Source: Hexactinellida sp. DTS-2022 (Eukaryota > Porifera > Hexactinellida). From it: 64,000 nt of DNA. The stretch spans positions 1,674,001 through 1,738,000 of the forward strand of contig JAPNXP010000004.1 in NCBI GenBank assembly GCA_028753945.1, read 5' to 3'. Positions 22,783 to 34,640 of this stretch are shown here, piece after piece. The notes below the pieces were generated by a model. That model was not told the origin of the DNA. It saw only the letters and a program-made list of their open reading frames with translations, and ran no database searches. Made by a program: the position numbers and the translations under genes. Position 1 is the stretch's first letter. Each line of letters starts with the position of its first letter.

Positions 22783-23037
22783 TTAACCTCGATCGTCCTC
22801 TCCTTCACTGCAATCAATCTCCTGCCGCCACAAGGTCATCGCTTGCATTAGGTGAGGGTAGTTGAGAACGATGTCAACCGAACACTGACGTCCTGAATTT
22901 CGGCTGTTGATAGGGTGCAATATCGCATACAGCAGTTGCATCAGTCTAGCATGTACGTGCAGAACATGTGGTATCTTGACGGAGCCAGCAGTCAATCCCT
23001 TGATAATGGCAGAAGCCTCGAGTCTTACATACCTCAA
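22783..23037 (-). CDS. Unidentified open frame, 84 codons
   Basis: Minus-strand frame with locally higher GC than its surroundings. It includes the stretches RLEASAIIKGLTAGSVKIPH and MQAMTLWRQEIDCSEGEDD. No domain is recognised. It may be a fragment of an element or an exon; no splice context stands out. Confidence 0.25.
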   Translation of the reverse strand: MRYVRLEASAIIKGLTAGSVKIPHVLHVHARLMQLLYAILHPINSRNSGRQCSVDIVLNYPHLMQAMTLWRQEIDCSEGEDDRG

Positions 23038-23714
23038 CTGATCATATAGTACATAATTTCTGGGTTACTTGTCAGAACGTGCACGTGGTAGGACTATTAG
23101 AACCCAGCGGTTAAAAACAAGAGCTTGCGGCCCTTGTGTTTCAACCGCTGTGGGCTGTGAAGTTGCTCTTATACAAACATTAACACATGAAGAAACTGTG
23201 AATCAGTGCACATGTGTATTAACAACTCAACCTCATTTTAATTTTCCACCTCCCATTTATAGGAAAATATTAATATGGTAAACCTATTTTATTACCTATT
23301 TAACTCCACCTATTTAAAACGTCCTTGTAATAAGTATCTTATTATAATATACTAATCTGGGGAAGGAAAAATTATTTCTAAACCTATGGAGTAATATTGA
23401 AACGACAGGATTTCAATGTGACTTTCCTAAGTGGTACATATTGCACATAATATAAAGGTAGTGCAAGCACCGTAAAGTGGATTCGAATTGAAAAATAATA
23501 GGAAATTTTAGTAGAGTTGTGTGATTAGTATAGCTTTACTGATAATTGAAGAGATCGGAATAATGACTTAATTATCTTGATATGAGCGAAATAGGCCTTG
23601 AACATTAATACTATAATATAGGGACGTGCGAGTCTATCTTTAAACGTAATTAGAGTAAACATCAGTGGCCCCAATCATGGGCGCAAAGTTTTACAAGTAT
23701 GAGGAAAAAGTTGA

Positions 23715-23739
23715 GGGGGGGGGGGGGGGGGGGGGGGGG
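23715..23739 (+). repeat. Uninterrupted run of 25 G
   Basis: 25 consecutive G, followed by cgcgg. A strong G-quadruplex former and a likely site of length variation or sequencing error. Confidence 0.95.
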
Positions 23740-24397
23740 CGCGGAGTGAGTAACGAGTTCATACAAAATAATGTTTTAAAATTTCTAAATAGAGCAATAT
23801 ATTTAAAGTAATTTATGGGTAGTAAATGGCCTTGAATACTTTGTTAGAAGATCATTGACTGCACTACAATTTACTTTTGGACAGGGAATCTATATTCCAC
23901 AACCAAATATTAAATAGAATTATAAAAAAAGGATATGGATATACACTCAAACTTCCCAGTCAGATACGAACACCTCCATCCATAGGCGCCGAAAGTGGGA
24001 GCGTTCCCCCCCCCCCCTGGCTGAGGAAAGAGTCAGGAAGGGTACACCCCTCCTGGTCAGGGAGGGTATATTAGACATATTCTTCATTGTTATCGCAACA
24101 CTCGCCCCGCGCCCCCTCGCAACACTCGCCCCGCGCCCCCCAAACTTTAATCTTATATTTGTAAACTTTGCGTCCATGCACCATAGGAATCGTTTTTTTG
24201 ACCTTTCACATATAAATGTAAACTTACAACCCCCTGTGCTGGAAAGTTTCGGCGCATATGCCTCCATCACCCGGCACCCCAAATGGTGTATAGCCAAGCT
24301 AAATATATATTGATTTAAACAATAATAGAGTTGAACATTTGACAAAATTATTTAATAAATACATCGTAAATTATCCAGAACCAGTTAAAACACGAGT

Positions 24398-25125
24398 TTG
24401 TATTTTGTGGTGTCAGTAATTGTTTGGAGATTGAAGTATTATGTGTTTTCAAATCTCGCGGAGGAAAAGGCAAAGGATGTATGTAATGACGTAATGACCG
24501 CATTCCTAACCGGGGTAGGATTTCACAAAGATAATTTAAGAAAAGTAGGATGGTTGAACACAAAGGCAGGTCAGCATACTGGCCTTGCTGTTCGAGTACG
24601 AATTGAACATTGTGATCATATCATGTTCTTAAGATGTCAAGCGCATAACGTGTCTCTTATGGTTAAAGACGTTATCAAGTCGGGTATTACAGAGATCCTC
24701 GTAATTGGGGAAAATCTTTGCACCTCGAGGGAAGATTGTGGTGGTAAATCTCTCGCTGCTAATGCTCAAGTTGTAAGAGTGTGTCTTAGAATGAACGAGA
24801 AACAATATCTCGCTGGAGCCAAAGCAAGGAGGCATGCAGACAAGTAATGCGTTTTGATAGATACTTCGATTTCAAATTTCTTTACAAAAATCTTCGTCAG
24901 CTTGATACACAAACACATGTTTACAATGAGTGTAAATCACAGTTGATAAAGAAAGGGAGACATTGCTCTACTAAAATCGGCCAATATATCAATCACAAAT
25001 TTGACATTCTTTATACAGCTGTCAGTCAAGGAAGAAATAGGTCTTTGATGAAAGACAACTCCCTACTAGGCTACGGCGAGCTAGATCATTACGTTGCATT
25101 GAAGAATAAAGTGGAACTCGCTTAA
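24398..25125 (+). pseudogene. Unidentified transposase-like fragment
   Basis: Two adjoining frames (24398-24847 and 24847-25125). The first contains TKAGQHTGLAVRVRIEHCDH and FLRCQAHNVSLMVKDVIKS, which has the shape of the hAT core segment (gkhSGlaarik..., hC.aHrlnLv.kd). The rest shows no clear match. I call it a possible hAT remnant with low confidence. Confidence 0.35.
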
Positions 25126-25651
25126 GATGAACTCTCGGATAATATGTACTAATTATATCTAATAACCGATTTTTCTTCCTATCTGAAGGAAAAAAATCAA
25201 GGAGCGCGATACGGTCCTTTTGGAGCATGATTTTTGGAAAATTTGAATTTCGGAGCGAGAAAATTTGGAATACTCTCCTATATACCGAAACATTTTTTGT
25301 GATTTAGTAGTATAAAAATTGGATCAGATCAGGATTAGGAGCCTATTTACAAATGGCTGTATAATACACTGGATCTGATCCATTATAAATGATTTAGTTA
25401 ATAAGAACTCGAATAAGAAGTACTTGGATAAGACGTATCAAATTATATTCCCAAGTGAACAAAATGTCTTAATTTTAATTCGGTTAGTACATATTCTATA
25501 AAACTATAGGCAGATTCCAGTTAGTATTTGGTTTAAGTGAGTAGGTGACATCAAAAATACTATAATCTTATCGTTAAGTATGTTAAAGACATGAATACCC
25601 TCATCATATTCATATCATTGAACAAGTCAATATTTCGACTCGTGGATTATG

Positions 25652-25931
25652 CATACAGACAACGGCGGATTCCTGGGGGGAAAACTGCCCCCCCCCCCCC
25701 AGTTTTTCAACATTAGAATAACTGAAATTAATTAGTAAACAAGAGAGATAATGTAATTTATTGGAAATTCTAATAGGATGAACGCGTATTAGCTTGCATG
25801 GACAAATTGTAGTTTTAGACTTTTAGTATGTGTACCATGTAGTATTCTATAATGAATCAAAAAGTAGCTCTGATAAGAACAATTTCCCCCCCCCCCCAGA
25901 ATTTATTAAAGAATCCGCCTCTGCGTACAGA
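25652..25931. mobile_element. hAT-type MITE, 264 bp
   Basis: The insert 25660-25923 has ends caacGGCGGATTCctggg and aaaGAATCCGCCtctg, with long C tracts just inside both. It is flanked by catacaga and cgtacaga (7 of 8). Confidence 0.72.
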
Positions 25932-28324
25932 TAAGAAGTACCATGGTTAGTATATAGTACTTTTGCTTGTTTCACAGGGTGGTATGTCTTTATCGAGTTA
26001 TACTGTATTATAATGTAAAGTTGATGAAGCTTGAGTTAGATTCTATATCCACGGAGAAACGCGTTGAGAATCAATTCCTATATGATTTTAAATAAGCAAT
26101 TCATATCCACAGATGGTAAGATACAGATGATTTGGGATTATTAGTTGAAGATAACAGGAGAGAACTCAAACGTGAAGTTAGTGCAGTTATCGTTATTTTT
26201 TCCCGAGAGAAATAGACAGCTATTTGGTCACTAAAAAAATGAATGACTATTTGCGACGTAATTGAAAGTGGACAGTGGACAGTAATGGATTTAATAACTA
26301 CGTGTGTTTCATACATCTGCAGTAATGAGGCGTGATATGCCAACAACAATGCTGCTATATAGTTTTATTATAATTATCAGGGGCGTATACTCGGGATGGG
26401 GATTGCCCGGATTGGTAGGGCCATTTATGCTAACTTGCATCATACTTAATAGAAGATGATGGCTCTTGACAAATTATTGGTAGGGCCATGGCCTCACCAA
26501 CCCTACCGGAGCCTACGCCTATGATTATTCTGTTTACTACTAGTACAGTGGAAATAAAGTTAAACGGAATGACACATATCCGCCACTACCTACGTGATTC
26601 ACAAACGCAACATCGTTTGAATGACCATAATGCTATTACTTAACTAATATATCACTGCTTAAATCTTCCCGGAATTTATTGCTGAGAAATTCCAAGACGA
26701 GACTCAAGTAAGAAGGAAGATATTTGAAAAAAAGTGAATGCAAATGGCGCTAAACTAGAAATAGTACACCTAATATCATATATAATTGTATTTCACTAAA
26801 TACAGGCTTGTTCAAACCAAAGGTGGCGACAGGGGGATCCAGGGGGTTCGAGCCCCCTCAATTTTTGAGGGAGCCCCGTAAACTGCAATAGACTTAACAT
26901 CTTCATACAGGCATGGCGAACCGGCCGTGTATGAAGTTGTACTAATTAGAAATTCAATTTTGTTTTCCCTATATTGGAAATTCATATTTTCAAATATATA
27001 ATTAATATTTGGAAAATAAATGAATAAACGTAGTAATTTTAGTTCACTTGTATATATTTATTGATACTACTTGGCTCTAAGTTAAATGATTCATTTTCAA
27101 ATAGCGTAGAATTAATTTTTCGAATTACGCATTGTTGGCCGCCTACAATGTCGCCAAGCCGACTTATAGCAAAAGTAGCAGACAAGTAAGGATTTAGCCG
27201 AGTCAATTTGGAACCTTTCAGCTCAAGTCCAGTAACATGAAAATCATTGATTTTGATATTGATTATGATTTACGGTATCCAAAATCACCCACGACACATA
27301 TGATTTTGATTTTGAAATGCTAAAATCAAAATCGTTTTGATTTTGATTTTGATTTTCTTTAGAAAAATCAAAATGGATTAGAATTTAATTTTGATTTTAA
27401 AATCATTTCTAAATCATTTGTGTATTTTCAAATCATATCTAAATCATTTGTGCCTTTCAATTCAATTCCACTTAATGATTTTGATTTATAAATCAAAATT
27501 AAATTATTACATATTTTTGATTTTGATTTATAAATCAAAATCAGAAATTTTATAAGCCCGTAAATAAATAAATTAATAAATCTCCATACCCACCTTAAAA
27601 GTACAGGGTTTAGTTAGCTGCCCATTCATAGTCGCTTCTCACTTATTAGGTTCTTTTTACTCCATAAAAGATCATTATTTCCGAACTTACATATACTTTT
27701 CGTCCTATTTGTTCAACTTTAGATAAACTCTTTATATGTCAGCTTTATATGTCCTTATACAGTTAACAGACAAAATTTTCCAATCATTCGATTTCATTTA
27801 TGATAGTTTGGGCTACGTTCCGAGTAATCTCACCCTTTCCATACAATAATTTATTTTAAATCTCTAAATCTCTCTTAAAGTTAAATTTCAGATACTATAA
27901 TGATATCTCATTTTTCAGCTATTTTCCCTCATTTTCTCTGATATCTCAATTAACATTAAAAGAGTAGTAACTAGTAATTACACTAATTTTGACCATTTAT
28001 TTGAATTCTACGCCAAAGGTTACTCTTAAGTAATAATTTCAGACTGATAGTTTAAGTAGTATCGAATTCAGTGTGCCCATGCCACTTGTAGCATTTGAGC
28101 CACATTAATCATTTGGAAAAATTGCATTGCATAAGTAGTCTCAATATTAATCCACTAACGAATCTATATTACAGAGGTTTACCAGAAGTAAATAATTCCA
28201 AACTTTATTCTATGACAAAATGTGAAGTGCAATTCATATACGTGGTCAAATATTTTACTGATAACTGGGGTGTCAGAGATAATGAAGGAATTAAATTTAA
28301 CTATAAAACAAACAAAAACTAAAT
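25932..28324. other. MITE scraps and simple repeats, no gene
   Basis: 26378-26523 looks like a short MITE, with ends caggggcgtat and ctacgcctatg and a repeated ttggtagggccat. Near 26816 a G/C-rich hAT-like left end (aaaggtggcgacaggggg) appears. 27240-27560 is a simple repeat (listed). The open frames here are not convincing. Confidence 0.4.
27240..27560. repeat. Degenerate attttgattttga repeat
   Basis: Dozens of variants of tttgatttt and its complement aaaatcaaa alternate. This is the same type of repeat that makes up the interior of the hAT element at 36156-36986. Confidence 0.8.
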
Positions 28325-28700
28325 ATATAGAGCAGGGATTTTCAACCTTTTGCACCATGCGACCCCTTTACATATGTAGAAATGCTCGCGACCCCCCACA
28401 ATGCTAATGTGAATTTTTTTATTAATGTGTAATAAGTATTCCCATTGTTTAATTAATTTGATGCACCTCATGTTTCAAGCATATTCTGACAATTATGAAA
28501 GCACTGCATTTTTAGTACATGCACAATGTCCACACAATATACGTATTTAATGTATATAATTTAAATAAGTTTTGACTTATATCACGGTAGATTTTAACGA
28601 TTTTATATAAACCTTCCGGAACTTCACGCGACCCCTCTATAAAGCCTTCGCGACCCCCTTGGGGGTCGCGCCCCCCAGGTTGAAAACCCATGATATAGAG
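28325..28700. mobile_element. hAT-type MITE, 360 bp, perfect 8-bp duplication
   Basis: The insert 28333-28692 begins CAGGGATTTTCAACC and ends GGTTGAAAACCCATG. It is flanked by exact copies of atatagag (28325-28332, 28693-28700). Inside each end are gcgacccc / ggggtcgc repeats. Confidence 0.92.
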
Positions 28701-28754
28701 TTAGTTTAAGAGAACTCGGAATATATAATCCAATTTGAGTGTTTGAGTGGAATA

Positions 28755-30907
28755 CTGGTGAACTCGGCCCAAAACGAATTCGGTGAATTTCGGTCTATAA
28801 GAAAACTCGCCCCATAAGATCACTCGTCCCTTAACAGAACTCGGCCCAATAAGACTTCGGCCCATTGGAGAACTAGGTCAAATACTAAACCACTAATTTG
28901 CTATCTTAAGTTATCACAGAGATATAAATAAATTTAATACATGTAATTGATAGACACTTCAATGTGGAAATTCAAAACAATAGCAACAATACAATGAGTT
29001 ATATATAAATACCTGTATTTGTAAAACTTGAATCATATTGTAATTTTCATAATGGAGAATAGCAATGTTCACGATTTACCACAACCTATTGCTGAAGAAC
29101 CCGTTTATCAACCGAGTGGATACACGAGAGCAATTCAAGCGAGGAGTTAACACACACTGCCTTACCTTCGTTCAACATATCCGAATCTTTTCAAGATCCT
29201 TTGTCAGACCCTGGGCCAGAACATCCTCAGTTGCTTCCTGAATTAACAGATCAGCCTCTTATTCATTCTCAAGACAATCTTTCGTTCGAAATTATTGAAA
29301 ACGGTGCACAAAGGTCCAATAAACTTTTAGTTGATAGTAATGATTATTAATATACCATGAAATCACACAAACACAGAAGATCTGGTCGTGTTGTGTGGCG
29401 TTGCACTCTCCGAAGGAAAACGATAACATGTTCTGCCACCGTTATTCAGATTGGTGAAGTCTTTACTCCCGGTCCTAATTATCATATTCATCCTGCTCAA
29501 CCTGGATTAGATATTAAAGTGAAAATTACAAAGAAAGTGCACCAAATTGCGAAAGTAAACGTTATTTGTTCTGCTTCTGCAATTGTTGAAGATGTGATGT
29601 CTACTGATTTTCAGCTGGAAAAGCCATCAATTGCGGCCCCAAACATTCAAATCTCATCCGCAGTAGCCATTACCAACGTCACAAAAATCGACCTACTGAA
29701 CCCCAGGACATATTATTTGACTTAGATTTAAATTGGATTCCTCAAGATTTTTTTCAGGGAGACATCAAAGTTCATGGAGCCCGACATATTTTGCATCTTA
29801 ACCACAACTCAATCTTTTAAATAATGCGAGTGTCATCTATTGCGATGTACTTTCAAAGTTGTTCGATAACCATTTTGTCAACTGTTCAGTTTACATTCTT
29901 TTCTAGCTGATGATAATGGTTACAAAGTCAAGCAGGTTCCTCTTGCCTTTGTCATGATGTCACGTCGCCCCAAACAAGACTATAAGGCCATCTTCCAACA
30001 TATTAAGGGAATAATACCAAGCATAAACCTATTCAGGCTGATCACAGATTTGAAGCAGCCATCTGGAACGGAGCAAGAGAAGCTTTTCCAAACATTATCA
30101 TTAGTGGGTGTAATTTCCATTGGGGACAAGCTCTATGGAGAAAAGTTCAGGAACTGGGACTTGCAGTTTCATACAGTAGGATCATTAATGGATACAGTAG
30201 GATCCGTTAATGAATATATTAAATTACTATTTTCCCTACCTTTATTCCTGAAGAACATATTCTACCTTCTTTCATTGAAATCGCAGCATGTGCAACGCCT
30301 GACAATCAACCTCTGATTGAATACATGGATCGTACATGGATGACTGGTGCAATGTGGTCTCCTGCGGATTGGTGCGTTTTCAAAAGAGCTATCCGCACTA
30401 ATAGCGACGTTGAGGGATGGCACAATCGATTACATACAAGAACCCAGCACAGCTAAATTTATTTGTATATACTCATATCTTTGCTTCATTCAGAAGCTGT
30501 TCTCATTCCTATCCAGCAAAAACTGGTCTAAGAAGACAAACTCAGAAATATCAGAAAAAGAAAACAGTAACATTCCAAGGGAAGTTATTTCAACTGTGGC
30601 GCGATTAACGAAAATAACATAACTACAAGTCAGCTATTGAAAAGCGTATCGCAAATAACAGCTCCAGCAATAAGTTAATTATTTCAGATAACAGTCCGTG
30701 AAAAACATAATTATTTTATTTTCCATTATTAATTATACTTTTCACTTAACAAATAAATTAAGGAATAATTATTTGTTTGAACTGAATTAATTAGCTCTAA
30801 AACCTCAGTTCTGGGCCGAGTGCTCCCAGGCCGAGATTTCCTATAAGCCGAGTGCTCCTGAGCCGAGTGCTACTTGGCCGAATTCTCCTATAGCCAGAGT
30901 TCACCAG
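28755..30907 (+). mobile_element. Mutator-like element with FLYWCH transposase
   Basis: The ends CTGGTGAACTCGGCC at 28755 and the reverse complement of agttcaccag near 30907 match. Behind each end the word actcggccca / gggccgagt is repeated four to six times (28762-28880 and 30806-30895), the subterminal binding-site array expected of Mutator-like elements. Flanking 9-mers agtggaata and gtacctatg do not match, so the target duplication is lost or the ends are slightly misplaced. Confidence 0.75.
29052..30700 (+). pseudogene. FLYWCH-MULE transposase
   Basis: Start ATG at 29052 (MENSNVHDLPQP). A FLYWCH zinc finger follows at about 29285-29500: KHRRSGRVVWRCTLRRK, ITCSATVIQ, HIHP. The MULE DDE core covers 29750-30420: VIYCDGTFKVV (first Asp), then KVKQVPLAFVMMSRRPKQDY, LITDLKQP (second Asp), and VEGWHNRLH near the end (catalytic Glu region). 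Stops and frame changes at about 29155, 29347, 29720, 29820, 29890 and 30230 show decay. The combination FLYWCH plus MULE is common in invertebrate genomes. Confidence 0.82.
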
Positions 30908-32031
30908 GTACCTATGAGTGTTGGCGAAATTTGCTTATATGTCGGTGGCCGACACACGTAAGTATAAGTAAGCCGTTATTTATTATTCAGATAAGGAAAT
31001 ATTTATTCATGCTTAAAATTCCTCCCCCGCTTACCGATCACAATTGCCTCCTCTGCTGAAGCTCTTTTATTACTATAATTTGATAGAATTCTTAAACTTT
31101 CTAAAGAACTTCCAAGATAAATTGGAAGAACTTGTTGACCAATCCGCCAAGTTAGCAATCGTAGAATAGTTCTACTGTGATAGCTACGTTTGACAATGAT
31201 TTTAACTCAAATCTTCAATAAATTATTACGGTACATAAACATGAAGTTGTGTTAGTTAATTAAAAATTAAAATTCAGCGTAACCCCCGTGAAATCCTGGC
31301 GCCGCCGCTTGTTTAAAAATCAAACATTATCATATTATATGTTTTGAAACTCAGCAAGTTAGTGAGAACCTGATTAAATGACAAAGTCACAAACTAGTTA
31401 AATGAACAGGATGACCTGTTCAAATGACCATTTCAACCAGATCAGAATCTGAAAAATTTAATTGAAGAAACTCGAAGGTTTGCAAAAGTTTGCCCCTCAT
31501 TCAAAATTTCCACTCCTCAAAAGTTGTGACATTTTGAGAACCCTGAAAACATAATTCGCACTCTCTACTTGATAAATCAGAATAATGAATATGACATGTA
31601 CATTAATGATGCGGGGATGTTAGTCATAACAGTGTTTAAAAGGGCCATTATAAATGCGCTCCAATCCTGTACTGAAATGATATTAATACGCCTAAATTAC
31701 AAATGAAGGTTAAATAAAGAAAATGATAAATTTATGATCCCATAAGGAATATTTTCCAAAATCATTAACAAAGGAGGGTCCCGCGGTTTTGAATTATTAT
31801 TTGGGGGTCACACCGTATTAACAATATGCTTACTCAATGATGAAGTAATCATCAAAATTTCTTATTGTTAAATATACCTATTTCTGGCCTAACCTAAATA
31901 AGCGATAATTTGCGTTAAAGGTAATAAAGCAACCTATCAAATGAAGCCCGCTAGTTGTCAGCTAAATGGCGTGGTCAATTTCCTTAGACTGTAGTTGCAA
32001 TGAATTGAGATGTTGAATACCGATTTACGTA
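30908..32031. other. No gene seen
   Basis: AT-rich. A G/C-rich hAT-like right end (tcctggcgccgccgcttg) lies at 31290-31307 and might pair with the left-type end near 26816. Confidence 0.4.
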
Positions 32032-32521
32032 CAGTGGAACCTCCAGAAACGGGGTGCCAGGGACGCAAGTTTTTTTCCAGGCACCCCGTTTCTGAACAAT
32101 ACCCCGTTTCTGACACTTGTTGACCACTGTCAACAATCAGTGTCCATGAGAGTTAGACTTCATAGTTCCTTGATATAATTCGATATGTACTGTTAGAAGC
32201 TTATATTCATTGATAATTCGAGTTTGTATTGCATGTTATAGTGATTTTTAGTTTTAATGGGTTACAAAAGGGATGAGTATGTGTTTAATGGGATTCCGTT
32301 GGGAAACGTTTCTTGAAAAATCGCACCTAAGAATGCAAAAATTCCCCATTTGTAGAGGTTGATTTGTGTGTGAATCAAATTTCGGCGAAAAAAGGATCAC
32401 CCCGTTTCCCCGTTTCTACCTAATTCCCCGTTTGTGGAGGTTCATTTGTGTGGGACTAGGAATTTGTTGGATTTTTTTACCCCAGTTCCAGAGGTTCCCC
32501 GTTTCTGGAGGTTCCACTGTA
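32030..32521. mobile_element. pogo/Tigger-type MITE, 488 bp, TA duplication
   Basis: The insert 32032-32519 starts CAGTGGAACCTCCAGAAACG and ends with its inverted repeat tttctggaggttccactg. TA is present on both sides. The internal sequence repeats the phrase ccccgtttctg several times. Confidence 0.88.
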
Positions 32522-32959
32522 GTCATCTTATTTCTCTGATTGTTTCTAAATGCGTACGTGTGTTTCATCACTAGCCCTACCACCTTTTGGAAAGTGTAAA
32601 TCCATAAAAAATTAACTTCTGCCATATCAGCAGGGCCTGGATTAATGTATACCATGTGATCAATATAGAACATAGTAGGGCTACCCAACTAAAAATCCCT
32701 AAATAGTTGGTCAATATATGATTTATAATGTAATATTTCGTTTAAGAGGATAAAATAACTTTGAAATTGATTAACGAATCTATGGTTCGGAGTCAATATC
32801 TTTTAGTGAATACTACAACTTAATTACGTACCTAACTAAGTACGAGTTGAGGAATAAGATATAACTTAAATTCTTAGTGAATAAGCCGGTTGATAACAGT
32901 TCATGAGTTATATATCCTCAAGGTAAACAATATCAAATAAATAAAATGAAATAACTAAC

Positions 32960-33077
32960 AATATAATCTTCTTTCAATATTTCAATAAACTCAGGATGGC
33001 CGATGATTGCTACATTTAGTTTATCTTCAATCGAGAGACTGAATACATCATTTTCCGTATTTTCCAAATCTTCCAGT
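32960..33077 (-). CDS. Possible exon of an unidentified gene
   Basis: On the minus strand a pyrimidine-rich acceptor (tttgttcttctag) precedes 118 open bases reading LEDLENTENDVFSLSIEDKL and NVAIIGHPEFIEILKED, followed by a donor-like gttagt. It does not look like any transposon family here. The length and borders suit an internal exon; function unknown. Confidence 0.35.
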
Positions 33078-33242
33078 CTAGAAGAACAAAAACGATGAAG
33101 AGCAAAAAAAGTGATAAACATCAAGTGGCTATATTAGCTTAAACTATGAATACTTAACTCAAGATCCAAAATTTGACCAAAATAAAAATTAAATACATTA
33201 ATAGAGTATTGATTATAAATAGTAGTAATGGGCATTGACGTT

Positions 33243-33409
33243 CAGGGTTTGATACAGAAATTTTTCTGGGTGGGGGAACCATCCACTGTTCCCTTGGATA
33301 AAGGAGCAGCATATACATGCATAGGCCAAAATAAGACAATTCCTGGGATGGGGGCATCTTTCCTGGGGGGAGGGGAAATCCCAGGGGGGCCCCTCTGTAT
33401 CACACCCTG
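33243..33409. mobile_element. hAT-type MITE, 167 bp
   Basis: The ends CAGGGTTTGATACAG and ctgtatcacaccctg are inverted repeats with one or two differences. The interior holds G-rich stretches. The flanking 8-mers do not match clearly, so the duplication has decayed. Confidence 0.65.
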
Positions 33410-34089
33410 ATGTTAAACTTAAAATTCCAGATAGTGATAGCGCACACGCTGAGGCGCCGATGACAGACTGTAAATGTAGAACAATATATTATATAATTAT
33501 TTCAAATTCATTAGTTGGTTTTCAAAAATTAAAACAAATATAACACAAACTGCACCTAAATCCTGAAGAGCGCTGGTCTTTTGTAACATAGTTAACGCGG
33601 CGCATAGCTAGCGATCTTTTCAACGCTGGCTCTTACACTGACTAGACAAAAAGCGGAACTGCCATGACAGATAATTTCCAAAGAATTTCAAATAAGTTTT
33701 TTCCTGCAACTAGTAATATATCACAGCTAAGTGTACTTAATTGGAACACATTTGTTTCAGGGCTCATGTCCCAATTAAGCGGAGATCCCAATTAACAGAA
33801 TAACTATTATAAAGTAGCGAATTGCAACAATTTCAATTTTAACTTGTTAAAAGAATTCCGCCACTGCCTGCGGACCCTAGAGGCTACTCACACCCATAGT
33901 ATGAGCCTTAATATTTTGTGGGCGGTTTGGAACAATCCGTGAACCACAAGATCATACTCTCTGGAAAATTTATGTAGTTGCGAATAATTTAAAGATCCAA
34001 TTATCAAGATGAGTGAAATGATCCAACTTGCATAGCTGACGGTACATGTTCATAAATATTTAATAAAAATAGGCTGTTTGTTGAATACT

Positions 34090-34640
34090 TTACTAATATA
34101 ATCAACTCTCGCTATAAACAAGTCAGATATAACGAAGTACATGGTTATAACGAAGTCGTTCAATGGTCCGGAAATCCTTCTAAAAATCTTATTGCAATAT
34201 TAAAACTTCGTTTACAACGAATGGATATAACGCAATTCCGCTTATAACGAAGTCATTTAAATTCCATATAGCCTCTAAGCCAGCGATTCCAAACTTTTTC
34301 AACCGTGGACCCCTTGTAGTAATTCTGTGGACCCCCTCCCATTGACCGTAATACATATTGTGGACCCCTACAGCCATCAGTGGACCCCAGGGTTGGAACT
34401 AATGCTCTAAGATATTGATTTTACTCCGGTTATAACGAATTCTGCTTATAAAACTCCGGGTATAACGAGATCCGTATATAGTGAACTCCAGTTACAACGT
34501 ATTTCAACTTGTAATGAACTATTTTCAGAATGAACTCCGCTTATAACGAACTCTTTTAAGATTGAACTCCGCATATAACGAACTCGTTTTAACAAACTCA
34601 GCTTATAACGAAATGAAACTACTGTTGAGGAGCACTTCGT
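34090..34640. repeat. Tigger/pogo-like repeat of cgcttataacgaa units
   Basis: Repeats of the type ctccgcttataacgaactc on both strands, typical of the ends of Tigger-type MITEs in animals. A 124-bp hAT MITE is inserted in it. A fragment with the same words is at 38620-38675 as a small foldback. Confidence 0.65.
34273..34412. mobile_element. hAT-type MITE, 124 bp
   Basis: The insert 34281-34404 begins CAGCGATTCCAAAC and ends gttggaactaatg. The flanks ctctaagc and ctctaaga agree at 7 of 8. It shares ggaccccttgtagta-type interior with the MITE at 13879. Confidence 0.78.

Larger units (their letters stand above)
22182..24390. other. Mostly uninterpreted DNA with G/C-tract MITE ends
   Basis: Contains one moderately GC-rich open frame (22783-23037, listed), a 25-base G run (listed), and at 23990-24145 runs of C with two copies of gcaacactcgccccgcgccc. 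The C/G tracts next to cagtggcccc (23666) and ggcgccgaaag (23984) look like ends of hAT MITEs. No complete element is delimited. Confidence 0.4.
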
